Below, piece after piece: positions 51,905 through 60,902 of a stretch of 64,000 bases of DNA. This stretch comes from a marine gamma proteobacterium HTCC2089. Its GTDB lineage: Bacteria > Pseudomonadota > Gammaproteobacteria > Pseudomonadales > Azotimanducaceae. Below the pieces are notes generated by a model. It was not told where the DNA came from and did no database searches. It worked only from the letters and a program-made list of their open reading frames with translations. The stretch spans positions 1-64,000 of the forward strand of contig CAJJDH010000018.1 in NCBI GenBank assembly GCA_905182905.1, read 5' to 3'. The stretch's first letter is position 1. Each line of letters starts with the position of its first letter. The translations under genes were made by a program, and so were the position numbers.

Positions 51905-52279
51905 ATGGCCAAATTGTTTATCCTTTTTGGCGGGTCTCTAGGGCTCCTTGGTGTTGTTTTTGGTGCCTTTGGCGCTCACGCACTGAAAGAGCGATTAACC
52001 GCTGCGGCGCTGTCTAGTTGGGAAACTGCGGTTTCGTACCAGATGTATCACGCTTTAGCACTGCTCTTTGTAGGCTTGTGGTTATTACACGATGGACCCT
52101 CGGCACTGCGCTATGTAGGCATGCTATTTGCCGCTGGCGTTGTACTTTTCAGTGGCAGCATTTACGCCTTGGTGCTTGGTGCGGGCTCATGGTTCGGACC
52201 AATAACTCCACTTGGCGGAGTAACTTTGATAGCTGCATGGGCAACCCTCATATATTCTTCTCTTGCCATTAATAACTAG
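51905..52279 (+). CDS. DUF423 family small membrane protein
   Basis: A 124-aa inner-membrane protein with about four TM helices, of unknown function (YgdD-like). Family features are FGGSLGLLGVVFGAFGAHAL-K at the N-terminus, WETAVSYQMYHALALLFVGL, AAGVVLFSGSIYALVLGAG and a terminal ITPLGGVTLIAAWATLIYSS. It begins 3 nt after rpoH and ends 22 nt before trmB, so it is likely transcribed with both. Confidence 0.92.
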   Translation: MAKLFILFGGSLGLLGVVFGAFGAHALKERLTAAALSSWETAVSYQMYHALALLFVGLWLLHDGPSALRYVGMLFAAGVVLFSGSIYALVLGAGSWFGPITPLGGVTLIAAWATLIYSSLAINN

Positions 52280-52301
52280 CCATCGATCAAGAGAAAAATA
52301 A

Positions 52302-53045
52302 GTGCCCGAGCAGGATTCCGCCAGCAACGATAATGCATCTCAGCATAATGAATTTGCCCACAGTTATATTCGTCGTCGTGGTAGGTTCACCAAGGCTCAA
52401 GCTAGCGCCCTGGAGCGCCTGACACAGCGCTATCGCCTAGATACTGCATCGATTAATAAAGACTCTAGACAACTGGGGATAGAAATTGGCTTTGGTATGG
52501 GCCATGAACTTATCGCTTGGGGTCAGGAGCAGCCAGAACATTTGTTGCTTGGCATAGAGCTGTACCAGCCAGGTATTGGCTCAATGCTCGCAAGGCTTGA
52601 AAGCCTTGAGATTGAAAATATTGCGTTAGTAGATCAGCCTGCGCAAAAGGTGTTGTCACAGCTAACCCCTGAGTCTGTGTCGGAGATACGAATATTTTTT
52701 CCAGATCCCTGGCCAAAAAAACGCCACTTAAAGCGTCGAATTATCCAGCCCGAATTCCTAACACAGCTACTTACCGTACTAAAGCCTATGGGTATTGTTA
52801 GGCTTGCAACGGACTGGGCAGAATATGGCGAATGGATGGCAGAACATTTTACTGCAAACCAAAACTTCAAGTGCGAGCTGGATGCAACTAGAGATCCAAT
52901 AATAGGTGAGGGTGACCTAAACCTAGATCAGGCTGCACTGACAAAAAATTTGGCAGACGTCGTCCGCGGCAGAACAAAATTTGAAACGCGGGGCGAAAAG
53001 CTAGGCCATCGTATTCGCGATTTCACTTATCGCCGCGTTAGCTAA
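52302..53045 (+). CDS. trmB: tRNA (guanine(46)-N(7))-methyltransferase TrmB
   Basis: A 247-aa SAM-dependent enzyme that makes m7G46 in tRNA variable loops. The start is a GTG. Features are the N-terminal RRGRFTKAQASALE, SAM motif LGIEIGFGMGHELIAWG (EIGxGxG), HLLLGIELYQPGIGSML, the catalytic stretch IRIFFPDPWPKKRHLKRRI, and the C-terminal FETRGEKLGHRIRDFTYRR. It overlaps hemW at the 3' ends by 8 nt (convergent). Confidence 0.96.
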   Translation: MPEQDSASNDNASQHNEFAHSYIRRRGRFTKAQASALERLTQRYRLDTASINKDSRQLGIEIGFGMGHELIAWGQEQPEHLLLGIELYQPGIGSMLARLESLEIENIALVDQPAQKVLSQLTPESVSEIRIFFPDPWPKKRHLKRRIIQPEFLTQLLTVLKPMGIVRLATDWAEYGEWMAEHFTANQNFKCELDATRDPIIGEGDLNLDQAALTKNLADVVRGRTKFETRGEKLGHRIRDFTYRRVS

Positions 53046-54171
53046 CGAACTTTTCTAGCACCGTGTCCAAATAGCGCAGCCCTAGCTCCGTCGTAGAGCA
53101 CCGGTTTGTTTGCACCAACCCCTGCTGTGCAAGTGCCTCCCACTGAGGTTGAATACTCTGCCACTGCAACCCAGTTTTCTCTGTGAACGTTTGTATATCT
53201 GTTCCATCGATCAGGCGCAGCGCATTCATCATAAATTCTAAGGTCAGTTGGGACTTAGTTACCGTTTGATAAGATGTCTTTCTGGGCTCATTTTGATAAA
53301 GCCTTGGCTGCGATGCTTTCTGGGTGCGCAAGACACCCCGAGCATTGCTGACCTTGCCATGAGCACCTGCTCCTAAGCCGACATAATCGCCGAATGACCA
53401 ATAGTTAATATTGTGATGGCAGTAGGCGCCATCCTTCGCATAAGCAGAAATTTCATAGCGATGGTAGCCGCGAGATGCGAGCAAAACATTACCGGCGTTT
53501 TCTATTTCTGCAAGTATTCCGTCTATTGGTAATAACGGTGGCCGCTTTGCGAATTCGGTTTTTGCTTCAATGGTTAATTGATACCACGAGATATGCTGTG
53601 GCGACAGAGAGATTGCACTTTCTAGGTCAAAGAGTGCGTCCTCCAAGCTTTGACCTGGCAATCCCCACATCAGATCTATGTTGATATTGGTAAAGCCTGC
53701 GGACTTTGCTTTTGCCACTGCCGCAATAGTTTCATCCCGGTTGTGCACTCGCCCCAACTTTTCTAGCTGACTGTTTTGAAACGATTGCGCACCAATAGAT
53801 AGGCGATTGATCCCAGCACTTAGATATTCTTCAAAGTCAGTATATTCCTGAGTCCCGGGGTTTGCTTCCATCGTAATTTCAGCATCAGGGGCTAAAGGTA
53901 GCTCATTGAGCAAAATGGCCATTAAGTGAGGTTTGAACAAGCTGGGTGTGCCGCCACCAAAAAATACGGTTTTGAAACCTATATCCAATGACTGCGTGTC
54001 CTTGGCGTCGGCAAACGTAGATGTAATTTGCTCCTGCCAATCTTCCAGCAATGAATTTAAGTAACGTTGCTGATCAACATCATCTTTGAGCGGATGCGAA
54101 TTGAAATCACAGTATGGGCACTTTTTGATGCACCAAGGGAAGTGCACATATAGCCCCGGATTATTTAGCAT
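53038..54171 (-). CDS. hemW: radical SAM heme chaperone HemW
   Basis: A 377-aa radical SAM protein of the HemN/HemW group. The N-terminal 4Fe-4S motif is CIKKCPYCDF (CxxxCxxC), here without the extra features that mark coproporphyrinogen dehydrogenases. FFGGGTPSLF, TMEANPG, INRLSIGAQSFQ and GLGAGAHGKV are family marks. HemW binds heme and hands it to respiratory enzymes in studied species. It directly abuts rdgB (no gap), and this rdgB-hemW pair is widely conserved. Confidence 0.95.
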   Translation of the reverse strand: MLNNPGLYVHFPWCIKKCPYCDFNSHPLKDDVDQQRYLNSLLEDWQEQITSTFADAKDTQSLDIGFKTVFFGGGTPSLFKPHLMAILLNELPLAPDAEITMEANPGTQEYTDFEEYLSAGINRLSIGAQSFQNSQLEKLGRVHNRDETIAAVAKAKSAGFTNINIDLMWGLPGQSLEDALFDLESAISLSPQHISWYQLTIEAKTEFAKRPPLLPIDGILAEIENAGNVLLASRGYHRYEISAYAKDGAYCHHNINYWSFGDYVGLGAGAHGKVSNARGVLRTQKASQPRLYQNEPRKTSYQTVTKSQLTLEFMMNALRLIDGTDIQTFTEKTGLQWQSIQPQWEALAQQGLVQTNRCSTTELGLRYLDTVLEKFVS

Positions 54172-54762
54172 CTAAACCAAACTTTTAGATAACTGGGCGA
54201 TTAAGTGCTGACTAGCTTGGCCTCTATGACTAAGTCGGTTTTTGGTCTGCGCAGGTAGCTGGGCAGCACTGCGGCTTTCATCGGCAACGTAAAACAGTGG
54301 ATCGTAGCCAAAGCCGCCTTCGCCCTGCGGTTCTCTTAGGATTTCTCCCCACCACTGACCGTATGCAATTATGGGTGTGGGGTCTTGGGCATGGCGCAAA
54401 AACACCATACAACAAAAAAAGTACGCCGCGCGTGATTCTTGATTAGCAAGCTGAGTAAGTAGTTCGCTGTTATTTTCAGCATCGCTTGCATCAATATGAG
54501 CAAAGCGAGACGAATAAATGCCTGGGCGCCCATCGAGAGCGGGCACAACTAATCCACTGTCATCTGCAATAGCTGGTGTTGACGAGGCTAAGCTAACTGC
54601 TCTAGCTTTTATCAAAGCATTTTCAACAAATGTCTGACCGTCTTCTACAGGGCTTGGAATATCAGTATCCGTTTGATTATCAAGTTCTAAGCCTAAAGGT
54701 TCCAGCAAGCGCCGCATTTCTATGATTTTGCCGTTGTTTCTAGTCGCCAGCATTACCTTCAT
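54172..54762 (-). CDS. rdgB: XTP/dITP diphosphatase (RdgB/HAM1)
   Basis: A 196-aa house-cleaning pyrophosphatase removing dITP, dXTP and ITP. The ATG at 54762 gives MKVMLATRNNGKIIEMRRLL, aligning with the family; a longer frame from 54774 adds four residues. Further motifs are PSPVEDGQTFVENALIKARA, AIADDSGLVVPALDGRPGIY-SSRFA and GEGGFGYDPLFYVAD, and SHRGQA near the end. Start and upstream stop overlap as TAATG. Confidence 0.97.
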   Translation of the reverse strand: MKVMLATRNNGKIIEMRRLLEPLGLELDNQTDTDIPSPVEDGQTFVENALIKARAVSLASSTPAIADDSGLVVPALDGRPGIYSSRFAHIDASDAENNSELLTQLANQESRAAYFFCCMVFLRHAQDPTPIIAYGQWWGEILREPQGEGGFGYDPLFYVADESRSAAQLPAQTKNRLSHRGQASQHLIAQLSKSLV

Positions 54763-55199
54763 TATTCTGCCCAATATAACTTTTGGTTGAATTTAAGTAG
54801 GGTTGACTTGCCGTCAGGAGCACGCGCATCAATTTTGATTCTATGCACTTCTTGGTCGGCGAAACGTATTTCCGCGAGGTAATAGATAGCTTCGCCTTCA
54901 GTGACCTTCTTGAAGTCGAGGTCTTGTAACTGGCCTAGCAAATTTTGCGTGTTGCCAGTGATTTCTGCGTTTACTGCCTTATTCTCTCCATTGAGAACCG
55001 ACACATTTACTAGCGCACGATCTTTGCCGCGAGAAATGCCGTATTCTTTGGCTATTTCGGGTTGCAACATTGTTGTAGGAATTACAATGTAGTGAAGTTC
55101 ATACTGCCCGAAGCGCTGCATCTGTTCAGCGATAGTTAAAGGGCTAAAGGTAATCGCAGCCAAGCAGAGCAGCTTTCCTAATGCAATTTTTATGTTCAT
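54762..55199 (-). CDS. DUF4426 family exported protein
   Basis: A 145-aa protein of unknown function. The ATG at 55199 overlaps the metW stop (ATGA) and gives a Sec signal peptide (MNIKIALGKLLCLAAITFSP, cleavage near LTIAEQ). Longer frames reach 55253 but run into metW. The mature part includes FGQYELHYIVIPTTMLQPEI-AKEYGISRG, where EIA-KxYGI-R is the DUF4426 hallmark, and a beta-rich body ending KFNQKLYWAE. It sits in the metX-metW-rdgB-hemW run, as in Pseudomonas. Confidence 0.9.
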   Translation of the reverse strand: MNIKIALGKLLCLAAITFSPLTIAEQMQRFGQYELHYIVIPTTMLQPEIAKEYGISRGKDRALVNVSVLNGENKAVNAEITGNTQNLLGQLQDLDFKKVTEGEAIYYLAEIRFADQEVHRIKIDARAPDGKSTLLKFNQKLYWAE

Positions 55200-55792
55200 G
55201 CAGACTTTCCTAGTCGATAAAAAGCGTAGGTGCCAAAAAAGTTCGGTGCCCAATTGATCAACGCCTTCTCCTTATGGTCAGCGTTAACCACACGCCTTTG
55301 AATGATTTTTATAGATTCAGTTTCACAGAGCTGCTCAAAGTCTGCGAAGGTGCAAAGGTGGATATTCGGCGTATCGTACCAGCTGTGAGGCAATTGCTTG
55401 GATACTGGCATCACGCCTTTTAGTGCCAGCTGTGCGCGGCAGCGCCAGTGCGCGAAATTTGGAAAAGTGACAATACACTCCTCGCCAATACGCAGCATAT
55501 CCCTGACAAGTTCGCGTGGTTCTTTTACTGCCTGCAACGCATCAGTCATAACCACCATGTCGAAGCTGTTCTCAGTAAAGTTGGCTAAACCTTCATCTAG
55601 ATCTTGCTCAATAACATTGACCCCTTTACCTACACAAATACGTATATTTTCGGCGTCTTTATCTAAACCGTAACCGTTAACTTGCTTGTTGCACTGTAGA
55701 TGGTCCAGTAGTTCGCCTTCACCACAACCCAGGTCCAGTACCCGAGCGCCAGGATTGATCAGTGTTGCGATTAGTTCTAAGTCGCCTCTCAT
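55196..55792 (-). CDS. metW: methionine biosynthesis protein MetW
   Basis: A 198-aa methyltransferase-fold protein required with MetX for homoserine acylation in many bacteria. SAM-type motif I is VLDLGCGEGELLDHL. FDMVVMTDALQAVKEPRELV, EECIVTFPNFAHWRCRAQL and SWYDTPNIHLCTFADFEQLC are strongly conserved in MetW. It overlaps metX and the DUF4426 gene by 4 nt each, so all three should be translated together. Confidence 0.96.
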   Translation of the reverse strand: MRGDLELIATLINPGARVLDLGCGEGELLDHLQCNKQVNGYGLDKDAENIRICVGKGVNVIEQDLDEGLANFTENSFDMVVMTDALQAVKEPRELVRDMLRIGEECIVTFPNFAHWRCRAQLALKGVMPVSKQLPHSWYDTPNIHLCTFADFEQLCETESIKIIQRRVVNADHKEKALINWAPNFFGTYAFYRLGKSA

Positions 55793-56967
55793 ACTAATTC
55801 CTGCGCTTTTTGCAGCTTACTTGATTGGTTGAGTTCGACTTGCGAGCGTTCCAAAAAAGCGCCAAGTATTTTTGTATATCGAGCAATTGGTAAGAGGAAC
55901 GAATCGTGGCCATGCTCAGATTCAATGATTGCTGAAGCGACGTTTTTTCTTGCTCTAACTAGGGCATCGACAATTTCTTGGGACCTTTCGGGTGAAAAGC
56001 GCCAGTCGGTGGAAAACGAAAGCACTAAAAATTTAGCCATAGTCTTTTCCAGCGCGCGAGTTAAATCGCCGTCGAATTCCCTAGCGGGATCGAAATAGTC
56101 TAATGCCCTTGTCATCAATAGGTAGGTGTTGGCGTCAAAGTACTGAGTAAAAGCACGCCCTTGGTGGTGCAAGTAACTTTCTACCTGAAACTCCACATCC
56201 TTACCGTGCTCGAAGTCCCCAGATTTAATTTCACGGTCAAACTTGGTTTTCATGCCGTCTTCGGAAAGGTAGGTCACGTGACCTACCATCCTTGCCAACA
56301 TTAGACCTTTATCTGGATTTTTGTTGAACTGTTGGTAATTGCCTGCGCAGTAGTCTTCGTCGGTTGTGATGGCTTGCCGAGCAATTTCGTTAAACGCGAT
56401 ATTTTGCGCAGTTAGCTTTGCCGCAGAAGCTATGAGAACCGCTGCATGGACACGCTCGGGGAAATCGATACTCCATTGCATAGCCTGCATGCCACCTAAG
56501 CTGCCTCCTACGACCGCGACAAATTTTTTGATTCCCAGGTGGTCTGCAAGCTGTGCTTGGCTGGCGACCCAATCCTTGACCACAATATTTGGAAAGTTTG
56601 GCCCAAAGATCTCCCCAGTAGTAGGGTCGATAGAGTTGGGTCCTGTACTACCATGGCAGCCGCCCAAATTGTTCAAGCTAAGAACAAAGAACTTGTCTGT
56701 ATCAATAGATTTGCCAGGCCCGATACAGGCATCCCACCAACCCGGCTTTGTATCCTCCATAGAGTGAAAACCAGCAGCATGATGGTGACCAGAAAGCGCA
56801 TGGCAGATTAGGATGGCGTTGGACCTATCAGAATTTAGTTTGCCGTAGGACTCAAATACCAGCTCATAGCCATTTAGCTGCTGCCCATTTTGCAAAGCAA
56901 ACGGCTCAGAGTGTTGATACAACTGAGGTTCAATAACACCCAACGTATTGTCGGCGGAAGCGTCCAT
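55789..56967 (-). CDS. metX: homoserine O-acyltransferase MetX
   Basis: A 392-aa alpha/beta-hydrolase-fold enzyme that acylates homoserine in methionine synthesis. The nucleophile elbow is GGSLGGMQAMQW, with ILICHALSGHHHAAG, GGCHGSTGPNSIDPTTGEIF and the late His in SEHGHDSFLLP. MetX proteins linked to metW in Pseudomonas-like bacteria use succinyl-CoA, whereas others use acetyl-CoA. I cannot decide the donor from the sequence alone. Its start shares one base with the yggT stop. Confidence 0.95.
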   Translation of the reverse strand: MDASADNTLGVIEPQLYQHSEPFALQNGQQLNGYELVFESYGKLNSDRSNAILICHALSGHHHAAGFHSMEDTKPGWWDACIGPGKSIDTDKFFVLSLNNLGGCHGSTGPNSIDPTTGEIFGPNFPNIVVKDWVASQAQLADHLGIKKFVAVVGGSLGGMQAMQWSIDFPERVHAAVLIASAAKLTAQNIAFNEIARQAITTDEDYCAGNYQQFNKNPDKGLMLARMVGHVTYLSEDGMKTKFDREIKSGDFEHGKDVEFQVESYLHHQGRAFTQYFDANTYLLMTRALDYFDPAREFDGDLTRALEKTMAKFLVLSFSTDWRFSPERSQEIVDALVRARKNVASAIIESEHGHDSFLLPIARYTKILGAFLERSQVELNQSSKLQKAQELV

Positions 56968-57503
56968 TAGATAAGACTGTACGCGTTAGGTAGTGAGCGT
57001 TGCGCGATAGACAGCGCCAAAATCACAACCATAGGTGAGAAATCTAGTGGGCCCATAGACGGTAGAATACTTCTCACTGGTTTTATTAGGGGTTCTAGCA
57101 ATTGCTCCAATAATGACAGTCCAGGGTGGCTGTTGCCTTGGGAGACAAAACTCGCAATAACCACAATCAGCATGGACCACCAATAGAAATCAACTAGAAC
57201 TGATAGCACCCGCACTACGCCAAAGACAGCATACTGACTTATGGTATAGCGTCCCATACTAATGATGGCGATAAATACTATGCCCATAATTACCGCAAGC
57301 AGTAGCGAGGCTAAATCGAATTTGCCTGTGGCGGGTAAGAATTTTCTAAACACTGATGCTAGCGGATCGCTGCCTTTGATCACTGCTTGACTGATTGGAT
57401 TATAGAAATCGGCGCCGCTAGCTTGCAGTAAAAATCTAACTAGAAACAATAGTGTTGCCAGTCGCATGATCAAATCTATGACTAATATGAGAGTTTGAGT
57501 CAT
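56967..57503 (-). CDS. yggT: YggT family membrane protein
   Basis: A 178-aa inner-membrane protein with two YggT repeats, each a pair of hydrophobic helices around a conserved NP(I/L) segment (FYNPISQAVIKGSDPL in the first repeat, PVRSILPSMGPLDFSPMVV in the second). Function is not settled; it is linked to osmotic or turgor stress in some reports. It overlaps proC by 4 nt and metX by 1 nt. The proC-yggT pairing is highly conserved. Confidence 0.93.
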   Translation of the reverse strand: MTQTLILVIDLIMRLATLLFLVRFLLQASGADFYNPISQAVIKGSDPLASVFRKFLPATGKFDLASLLLAVIMGIVFIAIISMGRYTISQYAVFGVVRVLSVLVDFYWWSMLIVVIASFVSQGNSHPGLSLLEQLLEPLIKPVRSILPSMGPLDFSPMVVILALSIAQRSLPNAYSLI

Positions 57504-58312
57504 GATTTTGCTCCAAATTCTACGGCCAATTCTTTGGCTCTATTTTCCGCTGCGGTTAAAGCTTCTATTACCGTAGCTGGTAGACCCTCATTCAACATTA
57601 GATTCAAAGCCGCTTCTGTGGTGCCGCCGGGAGAAGTTACATTCTTGCGGAGCGTACCGGGGTCTATGTCGTTATTTTGGGCCATTAGTGCAGCACCGAA
57701 CGCAGTTTGCTGAGTTAGTTTTTTGCTCAACTCTGCATCTAGTCCAAGTTTTTGACCAGCCAAGATCATATTTTCCATGAGTAAGAAGAAGTAAGCGGGG
57801 CCACTACCTGAAAGGGCAGTTACTGCGTCTAAGTGTGTTTCTTTGGTGACCCAAGCGACCTCGCCAACGGCACTAAGAATATGCGTCGCAGAGTCTTTTT
57901 GTGAGTGGCTGACCTGTTTGTTTGCAAATAGTCCGGTCATACCTGCCCCAAGTAATGCAGGGGTATTAGGCATGCAGCGAACAATCGGCTGTTTTTCCGG
58001 CAACCATGCTTTTAGGCTTCTAAGGTCTATACCAGCAACAATTGAAATAATTAACTGATGAGGCTTTAGACCTGACAACTGAGTTAGTACTTGGCCGGTA
58101 ACTTGAGGTTTTACCGCGAGTACGACAACGTCAGCATCCTCAACTGCGGAGTCGTTACTGGCTGCTGCGCTGACCCCCAAGGCCGAGAACTTTTCAAGTT
58201 GAGTTGCCACAGGGTCGGCGACCGCAATCTCGCGCGGAGCCGTACCACTTTCAATTAGGCCATTGATTAAACTGCCGGCCATATTTCCTGCCCCAATAAA
58301 GGCGATACTCAC
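57500..58312 (-). CDS. proC: pyrroline-5-carboxylate reductase ProC
   Basis: A 270-aa enzyme for the last step of proline synthesis. The Rossmann motif is IAFIGAGNMAGSLINGLI. VVLAVKPQ, IISIVAGIDLRSLKAWL, IVRCMPNTPALLGAGMTGL and the signature LSGSGPAYFFLLMENMI...SPGGTTEAAL complete the family pattern. It lies 31 nt after yggS and overlaps yggT by 4 nt, an order shared by most gammaproteobacteria. Confidence 0.97.
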   Translation of the reverse strand: MSIAFIGAGNMAGSLINGLIESGTAPREIAVADPVATQLEKFSALGVSAAASNDSAVEDADVVVLAVKPQVTGQVLTQLSGLKPHQLIISIVAGIDLRSLKAWLPEKQPIVRCMPNTPALLGAGMTGLFANKQVSHSQKDSATHILSAVGEVAWVTKETHLDAVTALSGSGPAYFFLLMENMILAGQKLGLDAELSKKLTQQTAFGAALMAQNNDIDPGTLRKNVTSPGGTTEAALNLMLNEGLPATVIEALTAAENRAKELAVEFGAKS

Positions 58313-58343
58313 TGCTCATCTCCTAACGCTATAAAAATATTGT

Positions 58344-59030
58344 TTACTCTCTTGGACCAAATAGTGCGGTACCCACTCTGATCATGGTTGCACCGGCTGC
58401 AATTGCTTGTTCTAGATCTTGGGTCATTCCCATAGAGAGTGTATCCCAGTTAGGCCTTAACTCAGGGCTCAGCGTCTCTTTTAGCTCGCGATGCAATTGT
58501 GCCACGGTTTCGTAGCCGACCCTAGGATCAGTGTCTTGACTCAATATGGCCATCAATCCACGTAGTTTCAGCTGTGGCAACTTGCTGATCTGGCTAACTA
58601 GGTCAGCGCATGCTTCAGAGCTTACCCCACCTTTATTTGGATCATTGTCTATATTTACCTGAAGCAGCACATTTAGCTCTTTGTTACTTGGACATTGTTT
58701 ACTCAGTCGTTGAGCTATTTTTAGTCGATCTACCGTGTGTACCCAATTAAATGATTCTGCGATTACCCTAGTTTTGTTTGATTGAATGCTGCCAATGAAA
58801 TGCCATGTAAGCGTTTTATCTCCAATGGTGTCTATTTTCAGAAGTGCTTCCTGGAGATAATTTTCGCCAAAATCTGTAATGCCCAATTTGCTTGCTTCAA
58901 TCACATACTGCGCGGCCTGAAATTTCGACACACCAATGAGCTGCACATCACCCAATGCTCTAGCATTACTGGCACATGAAGTTTCAATTCGGTTTTGTAA
59001 AAGCGCCAAGCGCTGAGCCAAGGTTGTCAT
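58344..59030 (-). CDS. yggS: PLP homeostasis protein YggS
   Basis: A 228-aa pyridoxal-phosphate-binding protein (alanine-racemase-like barrel) that buffers PLP and affects amino-acid balance. LIGVSKFQAA holds the PLP lysine. FGENYLQEALLKI, WHFIGSIQSNK, VHTVDRLKIAQRL, GLMAI and LSMGMTQDLEQAIAAG-ATMIRVGTALFG are typical. In P. aeruginosa pilT and pilU stand upstream of yggS; here ruvX is the direct neighbour. Confidence 0.96.
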   Translation of the reverse strand: MTTLAQRLALLQNRIETSCASNARALGDVQLIGVSKFQAAQYVIEASKLGITDFGENYLQEALLKIDTIGDKTLTWHFIGSIQSNKTRVIAESFNWVHTVDRLKIAQRLSKQCPSNKELNVLLQVNIDNDPNKGGVSSEACADLVSQISKLPQLKLRGLMAILSQDTDPRVGYETVAQLHRELKETLSPELRPNWDTLSMGMTQDLEQAIAAGATMIRVGTALFGPRE

Positions 59031-59076
59031 TAGTATTGGGTTTCTTGCTGGCTAATTTTGAAAGAGGACTGCGAAC

Positions 59077-59484
59077 CTAGTCTAGCTCATTGAACCAGCT
59101 TTCTAAGATTAAGCATGCTGATTTTTCGTGAATTGCGCCGCCGCGAACGGCATCGCGTTTTATTTCATTGGCGGTCCAAGAACTTAGTCGTTCATCCATC
59201 ATTTGCACATTAGCACCAAATCGGCGCTCTAACTCCTTGGCAAACTTTCTCGCTTTCGCGGACATATCTGACTCGGTTTCGTCCATATTCAGCGGCAGGC
59301 CGACGATGATTGCCGCCGGGTTATATTCTTGGATGATAGCCGTTATTTCAGTCCACTCAGGTTTACCATTGCGCGCCTTAATAGTGGTAAGTCCGCCTGC
59401 AGTTTTAGTGATTGTTTGGCCCACAGCCAAACCGATAAACTTGAGCCCAAAATCAAAGCCTAATACGTAGCCGTTGATAGCCAT
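59077..59484 (-). CDS. ruvX: Holliday junction resolvase-like RuvX (YqgF)
   Basis: A 135-aa RNase H-fold protein; homologues process 16S rRNA precursor ends and may act on Holliday junctions. GFDFGLKFIGLAVGQ carries the first catalytic Asp. IIVGLPLNMDETESDMSAKA-RKFA, MMDERLSSWTANE (acidic residues) and KSACLILESWFNE at the end are the standard pattern. It begins 2 nt after algH, a pairing (yqgE-yqgF) conserved across gammaproteobacteria. Confidence 0.96.
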   Translation of the reverse strand: MAINGYVLGFDFGLKFIGLAVGQTITKTAGGLTTIKARNGKPEWTEITAIIQEYNPAAIIVGLPLNMDETESDMSAKARKFAKELERRFGANVQMMDERLSSWTANEIKRDAVRGGAIHEKSACLILESWFNELD

Positions 59485-59486
59485 AT

Positions 59487-60035
59487 TTAGCCGTGTCCTG
59501 GCTGTGCTGCAATGAGACTAAAGTCTATACCCAATAGTTTGGCAGCCGTTTGCAGTTTTGCTTCACTGGGCGTTTCGAAGAGAATCTCTGGCGTTGCTTC
59601 AACAGTAAGCCAGCTATTCCGGCTAATTTCACTCTCCAGCTGACCTTCACTCCAGCCTGCATAGCCAAGTGCTATTAAAAAATTTTCAGGACCATCTCCT
59701 GAAGCAATGCCTGTCAGAGTTTCCATGGCAGTAGATAAGTGAATGTTTTCTGCTACCTCAACTGAAGTGCCAAATTCCTCCACACTCCGATATAGAACAA
59801 AGCCACGATCTTGCGCAACAGGGCCACCGTCCAGAACTAATTGCTCCACCCAACGGCGCTCAGGTTTCATATTGAGTTTTGCCAATAGTTCGAGAACAGA
59901 AACATCAGTCGGGCGATTGATAACAATACCCATAGCACCCTCATCATTGTGCTCGCAGATGTAAGTCAGTGTATTGCCGAAGTAGTCTCCAGAGAGGTCC
60001 GGCATCGCCATCAAAAAGTGATTTTTTAAGTTCAT
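59487..60035 (-). CDS. algH: YqgE/AlgH family protein
   Basis: A 182-aa cytoplasmic protein of unknown biochemistry; algH affects alginate in P. aeruginosa. Features are the N-terminal LKNHFLMAMPDLSGDYFGNT-LTYICEHNDEGAMGIVINRP, LVLDGGPVAQDRGFVLY and FLIALGYAGWSEGQLESEI-SRNSWLT. Spacing to ruvX is 2 nt and to the upstream tonB gene 54 nt. Complete. Confidence 0.95.
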   Translation of the reverse strand: MNLKNHFLMAMPDLSGDYFGNTLTYICEHNDEGAMGIVINRPTDVSVLELLAKLNMKPERRWVEQLVLDGGPVAQDRGFVLYRSVEEFGTSVEVAENIHLSTAMETLTGIASGDGPENFLIALGYAGWSEGQLESEISRNSWLTVEATPEILFETPSEAKLQTAAKLLGIDFSLIAAQPGHG

Positions 60036-60089
60036 AGTTAACCTAGTTTCCTAGCAACTTGCTGGGCCGCTGCTTGCCGAGAATATGTA

Positions 60090-60902
60090 TTAGAAATCAA
60101 GGCTGGATCCTTGTTTTGAAAATTGCCAAGTACGTGTGAAATCTAGGCGGTCATAGTTTTTTCGCATTTCTACCGTAAATGGTTGGAACGGAGCCGCTTG
60201 ACGTACTGTAGCCAAAGCCGCTGCATCTAGTTTGGGCTGACCTGATGAACGGAGGATTTTTACATTGGCAAGGCTGCCGTCGCGTAGAATACTCACTAAC
60301 ATAGTTAGTTCGCCCTCTAACAATCCAGCGGGATAGTTGTTGCGCCCGATGCGCTCGCACTTGCGTCGCCAAGTATTTAGGTAGGCGGTTTCTGGCGCTG
60401 TGAAATGACTAAAGCTGTTGAGTTCCCGTGTGCGGCTGAGTCCTTGAGTAGTCTGCGGCTGTGAGTCAAAGTTAGCTTGAAACTGTGCAAATGCTTCTAC
60501 TACATCTCTTGGGTTAGCTTTCTGCTGGCGTACTTCAACTGTCTCTTTGCGCGTGGCTTTGGGATCTGGTTCGCTTCTAACAGATTGATTGGGGTTTTGG
60601 GCCATAGCTTTCTCTTGGCTCCGCCTTTGTACTACTTCGCCTTGGAGTTCGTCTTCGCCCTCGGACTCAAGAGTGTTTTGCTGGGTGGAGGAATCACCAG
60701 ACAATCCGAGCTTTAACGTTACATATGCAGCCTGAGTGTTAGGTTCCAGTTGGGTAATGCCGATACCAAAAAGTAAAATGCAGTGAATGAGCAGCGCCAG
60801 GAAAACGCTAAATCCCATTCTGCCCTCACCCGTTTTCTCTCCTAGCCCAACACTCTGCTGGCGCAGCGTGCCAGGACTGGGTTGACCACTTGCTTCAGTC
60901 AA
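60090..60902 (-). CDS. TonB-family energy transducer
   Basis: A 270-aa protein with one N-terminal TM helix (~30-49, GFSVFLALLIHCILLFGIG) and a polar periplasmic linker rich in Gln/Glu rather than the usual Pro/Lys repeats. The C-terminal TonB domain is LNTWRRKCERIGRNNYPAGL...GELTMLVSILRDGSLANVKI-LRSSGQPKLDAAALATVRQA-APFQPF. It is equivalent by place to the P. aeruginosa TonB3 gene between gshB and algH, which has been tied to pilus/twitching traits. No ExbB/ExbD genes are nearby. It overlaps the gshB stop by 8 nt. Confidence 0.92.
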   Translation of the reverse strand: MTEASGQPSPGTLRQQSVGLGEKTGEGRMGFSVFLALLIHCILLFGIGITQLEPNTQAAYVTLKLGLSGDSSTQQNTLESEGEDELQGEVVQRRSQEKAMAQNPNQSVRSEPDPKATRKETVEVRQQKANPRDVVEAFAQFQANFDSQPQTTQGLSRTRELNSFSHFTAPETAYLNTWRRKCERIGRNNYPAGLLEGELTMLVSILRDGSLANVKILRSSGQPKLDAAALATVRQAAPFQPFTVEMRKNYDRLDFTRTWQFSKQGSSLDF

